This document shows, one piece after another, positions 1 to 8,146 of a stretch of 64,000 nt of DNA. Below the pieces are notes generated by a model. It was not told the origin of the DNA and did no database searches. It saw nothing but the letters and a program-made list of their open reading frames with translations. The DNA is from Panacagrimonas sp963975245 (GTDB lineage Bacteria > Pseudomonadota > Gammaproteobacteria > Nevskiales > Nevskiaceae): contig CAXBFJ010000011.1 in the NCBI GenBank assembly GCA_963975245.1, forward strand, positions 1-64,000, in the 5' to 3' direction. A program made the translations under genes and the position numbers. Every line of letters starts with the position of its first letter. Positions within the stretch are counted from its first letter, which is position 1.

Positions 1-1099
1 TGCGGGCGTCCACATAGACTTCCTTGCGGCCTACCGGTGCGCGCGGATAACCCGTAGGTTCTGCAGAGAACACGATGGCTTCCGGAATCAGTTCCATGTA
101 GGTGTCATAGAAGGTTTTGCCCTTCTCACCGCCATGTACCTTCTGGTCCCAGGTGGGATGTTTGCCGCCCATCCAGTTGTGATAGCCAGAAATAGCACCC
201 AGCATGGGCTGGCGCTTGATGATCTTGTAGTTGCCCCAGGTCAGGATCGGGTCACCAGCAGCCCAGGCATCGGACAGGAAGAAAGTGACACCCGGAACCA
301 GCGGTTCAAAACGCTGGTTGGTCGGGAACTGGCGCACACGCTTGAACGCAGGGAAGTAACCGTAAAGATCCGGGAATTTGCGTTGGTCGTAGTACCAGAT
401 CGACAAGAACGATGAGCCCTTGGTGTCATTCGGCGCAGTGAAGAACACCGACTGCAAACGCAGTTTGTCAGCCTGCCCCTGGAAAACGGTGCCGTCAGTA
501 CGCGCCGTGGTGTTGAGTTCGCACCAGACCAGCTCATGACGATAGCCCACTTCACCATCTGGATTCAGGCTGTAAAAGGGCACCGTGTACTGGCTGTAGT
601 CGTGACGACCCCAGCTCAAGGTCAGGTTGGCCTGAACTTCATAACCGGTCTTGGCATCGGGGAAAGGCAGACCACCGATCCAGGGCTTGGAAGTATCACC
701 ATCGGTCCAGATGTTGCCATCCGCGTCAGTCTTGGCACGACCGGCGTTTTGCAGTGTTTTCTCAAGGTAAGTGGCATTGAACAGTTTGGTGACGTCCTTG
801 TTGGACTCCACGATGTTGATGCGGCGACCGCGGTTCTTGACCTGCTCGTATGCGATGGGTTCGAGGAGATCTTTCACAACCTCAACGTTGTCCGCAGTGA
901 TCACATCACCGGGCTTGACCTTGCCCTTGGTGTACATCTCGATGGACAGAAGCTCGTCCGGATAGGACTTACTGATGTCGTCTGCCGAGTTGGCAATGGT
1001 GGGCCAGAGCGGAGCCAGAACACCGGCCCCCGCACCCGTTGCCACCTTCTCCATAAAGGAGCGGCGACTATAGTCAAAGTCATATTTTCGTATGCGCAT
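1..1099 (-). CDS. Tat-exported DUF1329 family protein, copy 1 (partial, C-terminus beyond window)
   Basis: The ATG at 1099 follows a strong AGGAGG-type ribosome site (about 1104-1110), and the frame stays open to the window edge, so the C-terminal part is missing. The N-terminus carries a twin-arginine signal (S11-R12-R13-S14-F15-M16) followed by a hydrophobic GAGAG stretch, so the protein should be exported folded to the periplasm. The body matches the DUF1329 family, a periplasmic/outer-membrane-associated family often found in hydrophobic-substrate catabolic clusters and without an established biochemical role. It is a paralogue of the next gene: 195-556 is almost identical to 1981-2342, while the flanks have diverged at many codon positions. 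It has its own 5' region, because a terminator separates it from copy 2. Confidence 0.85.
   Translation of the reverse strand, partial: MRIRKYDFDYSRRSFMEKVATGAGAGVLAPLWPTIANSADDISKSYPDELLSIEMYTKGKVKPGDVITADNVEVVKDLLEPIAYEQVKNRGRRINIVESNKDVTKLFNATYLEKTLQNAGRAKTDADGNIWTDGDTSKPWIGGLPFPDAKTGYEVQANLTLSWGRHDYSQYTVPFYSLNPDGEVGYRHELVWCELNTTARTDGTVFQGQADKLRLQSVFFTAPNDTKGSSFLSIWYYDQRKFPDLYGYFPAFKRVRQFPTNQRFEPLVPGVTFFLSDAWAAGDPILTWGNYKIIKRQPMLGAISGYHNWMGGKHPTWDQKVHGGEKGKTFYDTYMELIPEAIVFSAEPTGYPRAPVGRKEVYVDAR
195..556. repeat. Near-identical tract shared by the two DUF1329 genes, unit 1
   Basis: This 362-base stretch matches 1981-2342 with a single difference that I can see (position 503 C, 2289 T). On both sides the paralogues diverge quickly at the DNA level, mostly silently, although the proteins remain similar. 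A shorter identical patch is 1-55 against 1793-1847. The offset changes from 1792 to 1786 between the two patches, so a 6-base indel lies between them. The pattern suggests gene conversion between tandem copies. Confidence 0.9.
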
Positions 1100-1447
1100 T
1101 TTATTTCCTCCTGCCCTTCTATTATTACGAATCCGACTTTCGCCGGCTCTTGATTCCAACAGCCTCGAATTGAATGGATGACCCAATAAATTCCGAGATT
1201 CACGAATACTGATAGATACGGCGCTCTGGGCATTTAGACGCACCGTTCGTCGGGAATATCTGGAAGAAAACTACCACTCCACCCGATCAATACCGGGTCG
1301 ATTCTGTCGTAGTTCTGCCCTTATTAAACCTACCCTTCCGGGCAGGTTCCATCTGCCAGGACTAAGGGTGAACACTATCCATTCGCAAGCCTAATCGAAC
1401 GGATTGTCGTGCAGTGAACCTACCGCAAGTTCGATGCATGGCCTCGG
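1100..1447. other. Intergenic leader of DUF1329 copy 1
   Basis: These 348 bases hold the upstream region of the partial DUF1329 gene, with its AGGAGG ribosome site at the left end. I found no convincing gene here. I searched for a sigma-54 element (GG-N10-GC) on the minus strand and found none with the right spacing. Confidence 0.5.
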
Positions 1448-1476
1448 AAAAAAAAAGCCCGGCTCAGGGGCCGGGC
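1448..1476 (-). terminator. Rho-independent terminator after DUF1329 copy 2
   Basis: A 7-bp GC stem (1457-1463 with 1470-1476, loop 1464-1469) is followed, on the minus strand, by nine T residues (complement of 1448-1456). It lies about 24 bases past the stop codon of the 1500-2885 gene, so the two DUF1329 genes are probably separate transcripts. Confidence 0.85.
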
Positions 1477-1499
1477 AGGAATCGAAGCTGTAGCAAGGA

Positions 1500-2885
1500 T
1501 TATCTGCCAAGCCTCGCCATCGCGGAGGTTGTGAGGAACTTGTTGTACACGTCGACGCCTTCCTCGGAGAACTGCTGCTTGTAGCCCGAGGGAATCGACT
1601 TTTCGTTGCGAAAGCGCGTCATGCGACCCGACTGAATATCGTGGGTATGACAGTACAACCAGCTCCAGTCCGGCTTGCCGTTCTTGTCCAGCACTTCTCC
1701 ATGCTCGTTCTTGTACTGACAGAAGCCCGGCTCGAACTGCTTCCAGATATCGCCACGACGATCGTAGGTCACCTGCGACGGGAACATCATGTTGCGGGCG
1801 TCCACATAGACTTCCTTGCGGCCTACCGGTGCGCGCGGATAACCCGTGGGCTCGCAGGAGAACACGATCACTTCAGGGATCAGTGAAAAATAGGTGTCGT
1901 AGAACGTCTTGCCCTTGGGCCCACCATGCACTTTCTGATCGTAAGTTGGATGATCGCTGGCCCAATTGTGCGAGGTCACCGCACCCAGCATGGGCTGGCG
2001 CTTGATGATCTTGTAGTTGCCCCAGGTCAGGATCGGGTCACCAGCAGCCCAGGCATCGGACAGGAAGAAAGTGACACCCGGAACCAGCGGTTCAAAACGC
2101 TGGTTGGTCGGGAACTGGCGCACACGCTTGAACGCAGGGAAGTAACCGTAAAGATCCGGGAATTTGCGTTGGTCGTAGTACCAGATCGACAAGAACGATG
2201 AGCCCTTGGTGTCATTCGGCGCAGTGAAGAACACCGACTGCAAACGCAGTTTGTCAGCCTGCCCCTGGAAAACGGTGCCGTCAGTACGTGCCGTGGTGTT
2301 GAGTTCGCACCAGACCAGCTCATGACGATAGCCCACTTCACCGTCCGGATTCAGGCTGTAGAACGGAATCGCGTACTGCGAGTAATCATGACGCCCCCAG
2401 TTGAGGGTTAGATTGGCCTGCGTCTCGAAGCCGGTCTTCGCGTCCGGAAAGGGCAACCCCCCGATCCATGGCTTGGAGGTGTCACCATCGGTCCAGATGT
2501 TGCCATCCGCACCGATTTTGGCGCGCCCGTTGTTCTGCAGGGTTTTCTCCAGGTAACTGGCATTGAACAACTTGGTGACGTCTTTCACCGAATCAACAAT
2601 ATTGATTCGCCGCCCCAACTCCTTCACCTGCTTGTATTCGATAGGCTCTAGCAGGTCTTTCACAACATCCACATTGTCGGCAGTTATCACATCACCGGGC
2701 TTGACCTTGCCCTTGGTGTACATCTCGATGGACAGCAATTCGTCCGGATAGGCCTTGCTGATATCGTCTGCCGAATGAGCAATCGTGGGCCAGAGTGGTG
2801 CCAGAACACCGGCGCCCGCACCCGTTGCCACCTTCTCAAGAAAACTGCGGCGGCTATAGTCAAAGTCGTACTTTCTGATTCTCAT
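1500..2885 (-). CDS. Tat-exported DUF1329 family protein, copy 2
   Basis: A 461-residue protein, if translation starts at the ATG at 2885 (GGAG-containing leader). A longer frame reaches 3011 but adds a low-complexity N-terminus, whereas 2885 places the twin-arginine signal (S11-R12-R13-S14-F15-L16-E-K) exactly as in copy 1. The signal predicts Tat export to the periplasm. The rest belongs to DUF1329, whose members have no settled biochemical function but recur in operons for sterols, alkanes and aromatics. It is flanked by terminators at 1448-1476 and 3152-3180, so it is likely monocistronic. Position between copy 1 and the Apc-like carboxylase operon suggests a related role, perhaps in handling a hydrophobic substrate at the envelope (inference). 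Confidence 0.88.
   Translation of the reverse strand: MRIRKYDFDYSRRSFLEKVATGAGAGVLAPLWPTIAHSADDISKAYPDELLSIEMYTKGKVKPGDVITADNVDVVKDLLEPIEYKQVKELGRRINIVDSVKDVTKLFNASYLEKTLQNNGRAKIGADGNIWTDGDTSKPWIGGLPFPDAKTGFETQANLTLNWGRHDYSQYAIPFYSLNPDGEVGYRHELVWCELNTTARTDGTVFQGQADKLRLQSVFFTAPNDTKGSSFLSIWYYDQRKFPDLYGYFPAFKRVRQFPTNQRFEPLVPGVTFFLSDAWAAGDPILTWGNYKIIKRQPMLGAVTSHNWASDHPTYDQKVHGGPKGKTFYDTYFSLIPEVIVFSCEPTGYPRAPVGRKEVYVDARNMMFPSQVTYDRRGDIWKQFEPGFCQYKNEHGEVLDKNGKPDWSWLYCHTHDIQSGRMTRFRNEKSIPSGYKQQFSEEGVDVYNKFLTTSAMARLGR
1981..2342. repeat. Near-identical tract shared by the two DUF1329 genes, unit 2
   Basis: Partner of 195-556 with one visible mismatch at 2289. It lies wholly inside the coding region of DUF1329 copy 2. 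The sharp edges (divergence begins immediately before 1981 and at 2343) fit a conversion tract better than a recent whole-gene duplication. Confidence 0.9.
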
Positions 2886-3151
2886 CAGATCTTCTCCATT
2901 GCGATGTATGTGCGCCTGTTTTTTGGTCGCGGCGCTGTGTACCGAGCCATGCCGTAGCGACGCCCTCTCCTGTCTCTGCAAAGGCTCGCATATAGATATA
3001 CGCCTACCCATTGTTCGACATCAGATGGGCAAAACCTTCGGCAAATCCACGTCAGTGAATCACCGCTAGTAAGCACCCTTATTGGCCACCGCAGACAGAT
3101 CCAATAGCGATCCGGAGCCCGGATCAGGAAACGAAGTCCGGAACGCCACCC

Positions 3152-3180
3152 AAAAAAAAACCGCGCCAAAGGGCGCGGTA
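3152..3180 (-). terminator. Terminator of the Apc-like carboxylase operon
   Basis: A GC-rich stem (3161-3167 with 3172-3178) is followed on the minus strand by nine T residues (complement of 3152-3160). It lies about 40 bases past the stop of the 3221-5485 gene and closes the carboxylase operon before the DUF1329 genes. Confidence 0.85.
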
Positions 3181-3220
3181 TTGGAATCGGTTCAACAAAC
3201 GACCGAAGGATGAATCCTTT

Positions 3221-5485
3221 CTAGCTATTTTTCTCCAACTCCTTGATTTTGGCCTCGAGCTCAGCAATTTTTACATCGCGCGGATTGGGCATGTAAATGG
3301 GCTGGATATCAGAGGCGCTCATGGTCGTGCGCGGCACGCCGCCATGAGGACCGGCGTAGATCGTCTCGCGGTCAGTGCCCCAGCAACCGTAATAAGGCAC
3401 GTCTGCGGGCGGCTCTTTCTTGACCCACTTCTTGACGAACTCCTTGAACGGAAGACCGCGCTTCTTTCGTGCATCACGCTCGGCTTGCCGCGCCTTCTCT
3501 GTTCCCTCCCGATCCAGCACCAGTGTCTCGGGGTTGTAGACCAGCTTGTACATGCGCTGCGCGGTCTCGTGAGACAATAGCCCCTCCTCAATATCGCGGA
3601 TGACCAGATCCGGATCGCGTTGCAGCACGTCACCGTACCCACCTCCAGAGCCCTGCGTGATCATGTACAGCTCACCGCGCTGGGCAAGCTCAAACTGCAG
3701 GCCCGTGTGATGCGTGGTGTAACTCGCACCTTCGAACGGCTTGTTGTTCATGATCTCGACGATGTCGAACTCAAACTTGCCCGGATCGTCCTTCATGATC
3801 TCGAACACATCGATGTTCTTCACCTTGCAAAGCGGATACGTTGGCGCGCCATAGCCACCAAACACACCTGGCACACAACCGACCTTGGAGCCGATGCAGC
3901 AGGTCATGAATCCCCACAGCGGGCTGCCGATGCTCGACGCGATCATCTGATAACCCTGGCCGCCACGGAACTTACCGAAGGCGACGTTATCTTTCATGAT
4001 CTTCTTGCTGACAATCTGGATGAACGGGATTTCCTCTTCGTTGAGTTCCTGCTCGCCAAGATCGGCCATCGGCGCAAAGATCGGCGCAATTGCATGCTCA
4101 CCATCACGGTCCGCACGCGCACCGCCGCCCATGCCGTTGAGGTCAGCACAGAGATTACCGACCATCTCATTGTGCTGCGTGATGCCGCCCCAGATAAAGG
4201 TGCGAATCATGTTGTGCCACGGAGCAATAACCTTCGAATATTTCTGCGGCGTGCTGTAGATGAACTTGGCCACCGCCAACTGCACACATGAGAATGACGG
4301 GAAGAAGGTCATCATCGACTGTGCGTTGGGGGTCGTATACGACGAGTTCAAAGCCGACTTCGGATCCGTGATGACGCGGATGGGCGCAAAAACGCCCTGG
4401 TTTCGTGGCAGATCCGGCCATACGAACACGAGGAACAACTGCGCCAACATGCCCTTCAGCGATGACAGCAAGGTATTGTTGCAGCGGTTGGCAAACTCCG
4501 GACTGGATCCTCGGAAGTCACAGATCAATTCATTGCCCTTGACGCTGACCTCGCATTGAACCTTGATCAAGGCGTTCTCGCGCAAGGTGGAATCGGCCAT
4601 GACGCAGGCGCGGACCTTTCCATCTGGCCATTCCGCGATGCGTCGCTTGGTTTCCTCCTTGCAATCTTCCAGCCCGGTACGCAGTGCAGCAATCACGTAA
4701 TCCAAACCAAATTCCTCGATACAGGCATGAATGCGCTGCTCCATGCGTCGGCATGCATACAGCTTGGTCTTCATGTCCTCGAACTGCAGCTTGGGCTCGC
4801 GCACCGAGTTCTGCAGGAAGGTCACCAAGTCCTTCTTCAACTCATAGTTTTCGGCAACCTTGAAGGGCGACATCTTGAGCCCCTCTTCATAAACCGACTC
4901 TGCCAGTGAAGGCATGCCGCCTGGTTCGATGGCGCCGTTCTCACCTTCATGAACCGTCGCGCTGGCCCAGCAAACCATCTCGCCTTTCCAGTACACCGGG
5001 AGCATCAGGCTCTGGTCCGTGTTGTGGATGTTGCCGTAGCGAGCATCGTTATGGATAAAACCGTCGCCCTCCTTGACGCCAACGGTCTTGTCATTCACCC
5101 AATTCTTCATGATGAACTTGATCGGGTGATGCACCACAGCGGCAAAGATCAGCACACCGCCGGCGCTGGATACGGCAAGGTCGCCGCTCTTGGTGAACAC
5201 GCCTGTGATCAGATCGCCCCACTTGGCACCAGGCGCGGCTCCCATCTGCTCAAGCATTTCGAAGGATTCATTTGTGCCCGCCTGCAAACGGTCACGCACC
5301 AGGGCGAGCATCGCCGGGTCTGTCGCTTTTTTCTTGGCGGCCTTTTCGACTGCGGTTTCCGGAGCAATATCATGTTCTTCCATGATCTCCGGATCAGGGC
5401 CCAGGAAGAGAACATTGTTGGCCAGGAACTGATCGACAATGCTCTTTTCTTTTTCTGTGTAGCTCAGGGTTTCATTCTTGCCCAT
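3221..5485 (-). CDS. Hydantoinase B/acetone carboxylase alpha-type subunit (Apc4-like)
   Basis: A 754-residue HyuB-family protein, the last gene of the four-gene operon. HyuB-type subunits carry the carboxylation or hydrolysis site in acetone carboxylase (AcxB) and acetophenone carboxylase, partnering with HyuA subunits that activate substrates with ATP. The family-typical glycine-rich region (GQGYQMIASSIGSP, then GSGGGYGD) lies in the C-terminal half, and the last 20 residues form a charged coiled-coil-like tail. Size and position match Apc4. It is separated from the upstream HyuA-like gene by 26 bases and followed by a terminator. The substrate cannot be read from sequence; acetophenone or another ketone is the best inference. 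Confidence 0.85.
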   Translation of the reverse strand: MGKNETLSYTEKEKSIVDQFLANNVLFLGPDPEIMEEHDIAPETAVEKAAKKKATDPAMLALVRDRLQAGTNESFEMLEQMGAAPGAKWGDLITGVFTKSGDLAVSSAGGVLIFAAVVHHPIKFIMKNWVNDKTVGVKEGDGFIHNDARYGNIHNTDQSLMLPVYWKGEMVCWASATVHEGENGAIEPGGMPSLAESVYEEGLKMSPFKVAENYELKKDLVTFLQNSVREPKLQFEDMKTKLYACRRMEQRIHACIEEFGLDYVIAALRTGLEDCKEETKRRIAEWPDGKVRACVMADSTLRENALIKVQCEVSVKGNELICDFRGSSPEFANRCNNTLLSSLKGMLAQLFLVFVWPDLPRNQGVFAPIRVITDPKSALNSSYTTPNAQSMMTFFPSFSCVQLAVAKFIYSTPQKYSKVIAPWHNMIRTFIWGGITQHNEMVGNLCADLNGMGGGARADRDGEHAIAPIFAPMADLGEQELNEEEIPFIQIVSKKIMKDNVAFGKFRGGQGYQMIASSIGSPLWGFMTCCIGSKVGCVPGVFGGYGAPTYPLCKVKNIDVFEIMKDDPGKFEFDIVEIMNNKPFEGASYTTHHTGLQFELAQRGELYMITQGSGGGYGDVLQRDPDLVIRDIEEGLLSHETAQRMYKLVYNPETLVLDREGTEKARQAERDARKKRGLPFKEFVKKWVKKEPPADVPYYGCWGTDRETIYAGPHGGVPRTTMSASDIQPIYMPNPRDVKIAELEAKIKELEKNS

Positions 5486-5511
5486 GGGTGACTCCAGTAT
5501 TTGGTTTTGAA

Positions 5512-7713
5512 TCAGGCCTTGGCCTTGGATTTGGGAAGCGCTTTGGACTTCGCCGAGCTTTTGCCCGCCTTGCCACCAATTGCCGCCTTGCCCCGCGTAA
5601 ACCAGGCCGCACCATGCTCGCCAATCTCAACGGTCCAGTCTGGTTCGATGAGATAGGTCGTGGTCGCCGACACGATGACCGCAGGTCCGCTCACAACCTC
5701 ACCTGGAGACAGGTCTTCATGCTTGTAGACCGCGGTCTCCACCTCGCCCTTGTGACCCACGAAATAGCACTTGCGTTTTGCCACCGGCTTGCCAGCAGGC
5801 TTGGTCTTCTTGGCGCGCAGATTGCCAAGATCAACGGTTTCGAGTTCCACATAGCTCTGCACCCGGATCGTGTTGATGCGAATTCCGGCCTCTGGTGCTT
5901 CACTGCCTTTTCCAAAACGGTTTCCGTAGTCCAGGGAGAACTGCTCAATGAGTTTCATAACGTCATCGATGGTCTCCAGACGAAGCTTGTGGGAGACGAC
6001 CGTGGTTTGCGCCAGCTGATTGCCGAAACGCATGTCCAGTTCCAGCTTGTGCCTGATGTCCTTGGCCTTCATGCCCTGGCGCAGCAAATCCTGCCGCCCC
6101 GCATCCTCAAGCTCCTCGACCAGCTTGTTGAATGCTTTGTAGTCCCGATACAGCTGCTGGGTGTTGCTGTCGTAGATCCACATGAAAAGTGACTTCTCGT
6201 GGATATGCAGCTGATGCATGTTGCCCGCACCCACGGCGGAGAATACCGAGCAGAAAGGTGGCACCAGAATCTTGTCAATGCCGAGCTGGTTGGCAATGCC
6301 GCACCCGTGCAAGGGACCGTTTCCGCCGTAGGCCAGCAAGGTGAACTCCGTCGGGTCATAGCCACGTGCACGCAGTTCGGTCGCGATGCCGTTGGCCATG
6401 TTGGCGTCCACCTTGCGCTTGACCATCAGCGCGGCCTCCGCCACCGAGCAATCCAGCTCATCACAAATGGCATCTTCCATCGCCTGCTTCGCACGGTTGG
6501 CCTTGAGCTTGATCTGTCCGCCTGCATAGTTGGCCGGGTCCAGATAACCGAGCAGCAAATCGGCATCTGCCACCGTTGGCTTGAGACCACCGCGGTCATA
6601 ACTCGCCGGGCCGGGATCGGAACCCGCTGACTCCGGGCCGACCTGCACCGTGTTGTACATGCGATCGTAGCGACAGATCGAGCCGCCGCCAGCGCCGAGC
6701 GTGACCAGATGAATCATCGGCACCGACACCATCCAGCGCTCGATCACCGGATTGAAGTCGTAGTGCTTCACGCCGCCTTTCACGACCAGACCGATATCAA
6801 AGCTGGTGCCCCCCATATCGGTGCAGATCACGTTGCCAAGATCTGCTTCGGCGGCAAGATGTTCCGAAGCCGATACGCCCGCCACCGGACCCGAGTGAAT
6901 AGTCTGTAGCGCGTCGGTTGAGTTGAGCTGGGCCATGCCACCCGAGTTGTGAATCACCAGCATCGGTTTGCTGTAGCTCGAATCACGCAGATTCAATTCC
7001 AGCGATGACAGTCCGTGATACATGACGTCGTGCAGGAATGCGTCCATGATCGCCGACGAGGTGCGCACATACTCGCCCTTTCTGCCGGCGACCTTGTGTG
7101 ACATGACAATGGGCATCGCGCCGAGCATGTGCTCTGGATACTCTTCGAGAAGAATTTCCTGCACGCGCCGCTCGTGCACGGGGTTTGCCACTGCATTGAC
7201 CAGTGAAACCACGAAGGACTGCGCACCGCGATCCACTAGGTTTCGAATGGTTTCCCGCAGATGATCTTCGTCAAGTGCCATCAGTACGTTGCCAACGGCG
7301 TCCAGACGTTCTCTCACCCCCTGGATCATCGGAATAGGCACCAGGGCCTCCGGACGGCATGCGCCCGGAAGATCCTGCTGCGCCCGGAAATCCAGACCTT
7401 CTCCATATCCGCGTCCGCGAGACAGCGGCACTGAGGATTCGTAGCCCGCTGTAATCAGCAGTGCAACCTTGGGCCCTTTGCGCTGAATCAAAGCATTGGT
7501 GCCCAGCGTGGTTGCATAGCGAACCGAATCGACCTGCGACAGCACGTCCTGCATGTCGAGATCTAGCTTGGTGCATCCGGCCTGCAGCGCTTCACGAAAT
7601 CCGAGCGCCAAGTTGTGATGCGTGGTCAGGGCCTTGGATTGAATGGTGTGTTCGTTCCAGACCATGAAACAGTCGGTGAATGTTCCACCTATATCGACGG
7701 CAACTCGTTTCAT
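5512..7713 (-). CDS. Hydantoinase A/acetone carboxylase beta-type subunit (Apc3-like)
   Basis: A 733-residue HyuA-family protein. It opens with the acetate/sugar-kinase-like phosphate loop DIGGTFTD (residues 7-14) and has a second loop DMGGTSFD near residues 299-306, both typical of ATP-using HyuA subunits. The C-terminus is a Lys/Ala-rich tail. In acetone and acetophenone carboxylases this subunit phosphorylates the carbonyl or enol and bicarbonate. It starts 2 bases after the stop of the zinc-finger subunit, indicating tight translational coupling. Together with the 647-residue paralogue it gives two distinct HyuA subunits, a feature of acetophenone carboxylase rather than of the three-subunit acetone carboxylase. 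Confidence 0.87.
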   Translation of the reverse strand: MKRVAVDIGGTFTDCFMVWNEHTIQSKALTTHHNLALGFREALQAGCTKLDLDMQDVLSQVDSVRYATTLGTNALIQRKGPKVALLITAGYESSVPLSRGRGYGEGLDFRAQQDLPGACRPEALVPIPMIQGVRERLDAVGNVLMALDEDHLRETIRNLVDRGAQSFVVSLVNAVANPVHERRVQEILLEEYPEHMLGAMPIVMSHKVAGRKGEYVRTSSAIMDAFLHDVMYHGLSSLELNLRDSSYSKPMLVIHNSGGMAQLNSTDALQTIHSGPVAGVSASEHLAAEADLGNVICTDMGGTSFDIGLVVKGGVKHYDFNPVIERWMVSVPMIHLVTLGAGGGSICRYDRMYNTVQVGPESAGSDPGPASYDRGGLKPTVADADLLLGYLDPANYAGGQIKLKANRAKQAMEDAICDELDCSVAEAALMVKRKVDANMANGIATELRARGYDPTEFTLLAYGGNGPLHGCGIANQLGIDKILVPPFCSVFSAVGAGNMHQLHIHEKSLFMWIYDSNTQQLYRDYKAFNKLVEELEDAGRQDLLRQGMKAKDIRHKLELDMRFGNQLAQTTVVSHKLRLETIDDVMKLIEQFSLDYGNRFGKGSEAPEAGIRINTIRVQSYVELETVDLGNLRAKKTKPAGKPVAKRKCYFVGHKGEVETAVYKHEDLSPGEVVSGPAVIVSATTTYLIEPDWTVEIGEHGAAWFTRGKAAIGGKAGKSSAKSKALPKSKAKA

Positions 7714-7715
7714 TT

Positions 7716-8138
7716 TCAGCGTCCTCCGTGGCCAGCCGACTTGTGAGAGTGATAGTCCACGCCGGCGGGCTCAGGCCCGGCAAGCTTGGACACATCCTGA
7801 GCGCCGCGCTTCTTCCATTGCTTTTTGAGCGCGTCGATATCGAATTCCATGTCGTAAAGCGGCGGGTGGCCCGGAGTCAGATACTCAACCTCCATCTGGG
7901 TGCCGCAGCTCGGGCAGTAGTACTCGACGATCTGGACCCACTTCGGATCAGGAGCAAAAGTGAACTCGTAGGACTCGTCGAGAATAGGCTTGTGCACTTC
8001 GCGCGGATCACGCGCATGCACCAGCAGTCCTTCCTTGTAGTTCTCGCGTGCAGGACCCACATCGTGATCGCAAACGCGGCAGTGCCATTTTTCCGTTTCC
8101 AGATCGATCTGGAGGTACTCGGTCATTGCAATTTTCAT
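7716..8138 (-). CDS. Acetone/acetophenone carboxylase gamma-type zinc subunit (Apc2-like)
   Basis: A 140-residue protein (about 15 kDa) of the acetone carboxylase gamma family. It has two cysteine pairs, CRVCDHDVG near the N-terminus and CPSCGTQ in the middle, as expected for a structural zinc site. It sits between the two HyuA-like genes, with 8 bases to the upstream stop and 2 bases to the next start. This is the same place and size as Apc2 in the acetophenone carboxylase operon. Role: structural core of the carboxylase complex in the cytoplasm. Confidence 0.85.
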   Translation of the reverse strand: MKIAMTEYLQIDLETEKWHCRVCDHDVGPARENYKEGLLVHARDPREVHKPILDESYEFTFAPDPKWVQIVEYYCPSCGTQMEVEYLTPGHPPLYDMEFDIDALKKQWKKRGAQDVSKLAGPEPAGVDYHSHKSAGHGGR

Positions 8139-8146
8139 GGTCTCTC

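Noticed and set aside
536..1153. Plus-strand frame of 205 codons opposite the first DUF1329 gene
   Set aside because: It is antisense to a clear Tat-signal protein, has no family features and no ribosome site.
1100..1447. Sigma-54 promoter for the first DUF1329 gene
   Set aside because: TTGC-like and GG motifs occur, but never with the required 10-base spacing.
195..2342. Insertion sequence or composite transposon formed by the repeats
   Set aside because: The repeats are internal coding tracts of paralogous genes in the same direction; there is no transposase, terminal inverted repeat or target duplication.
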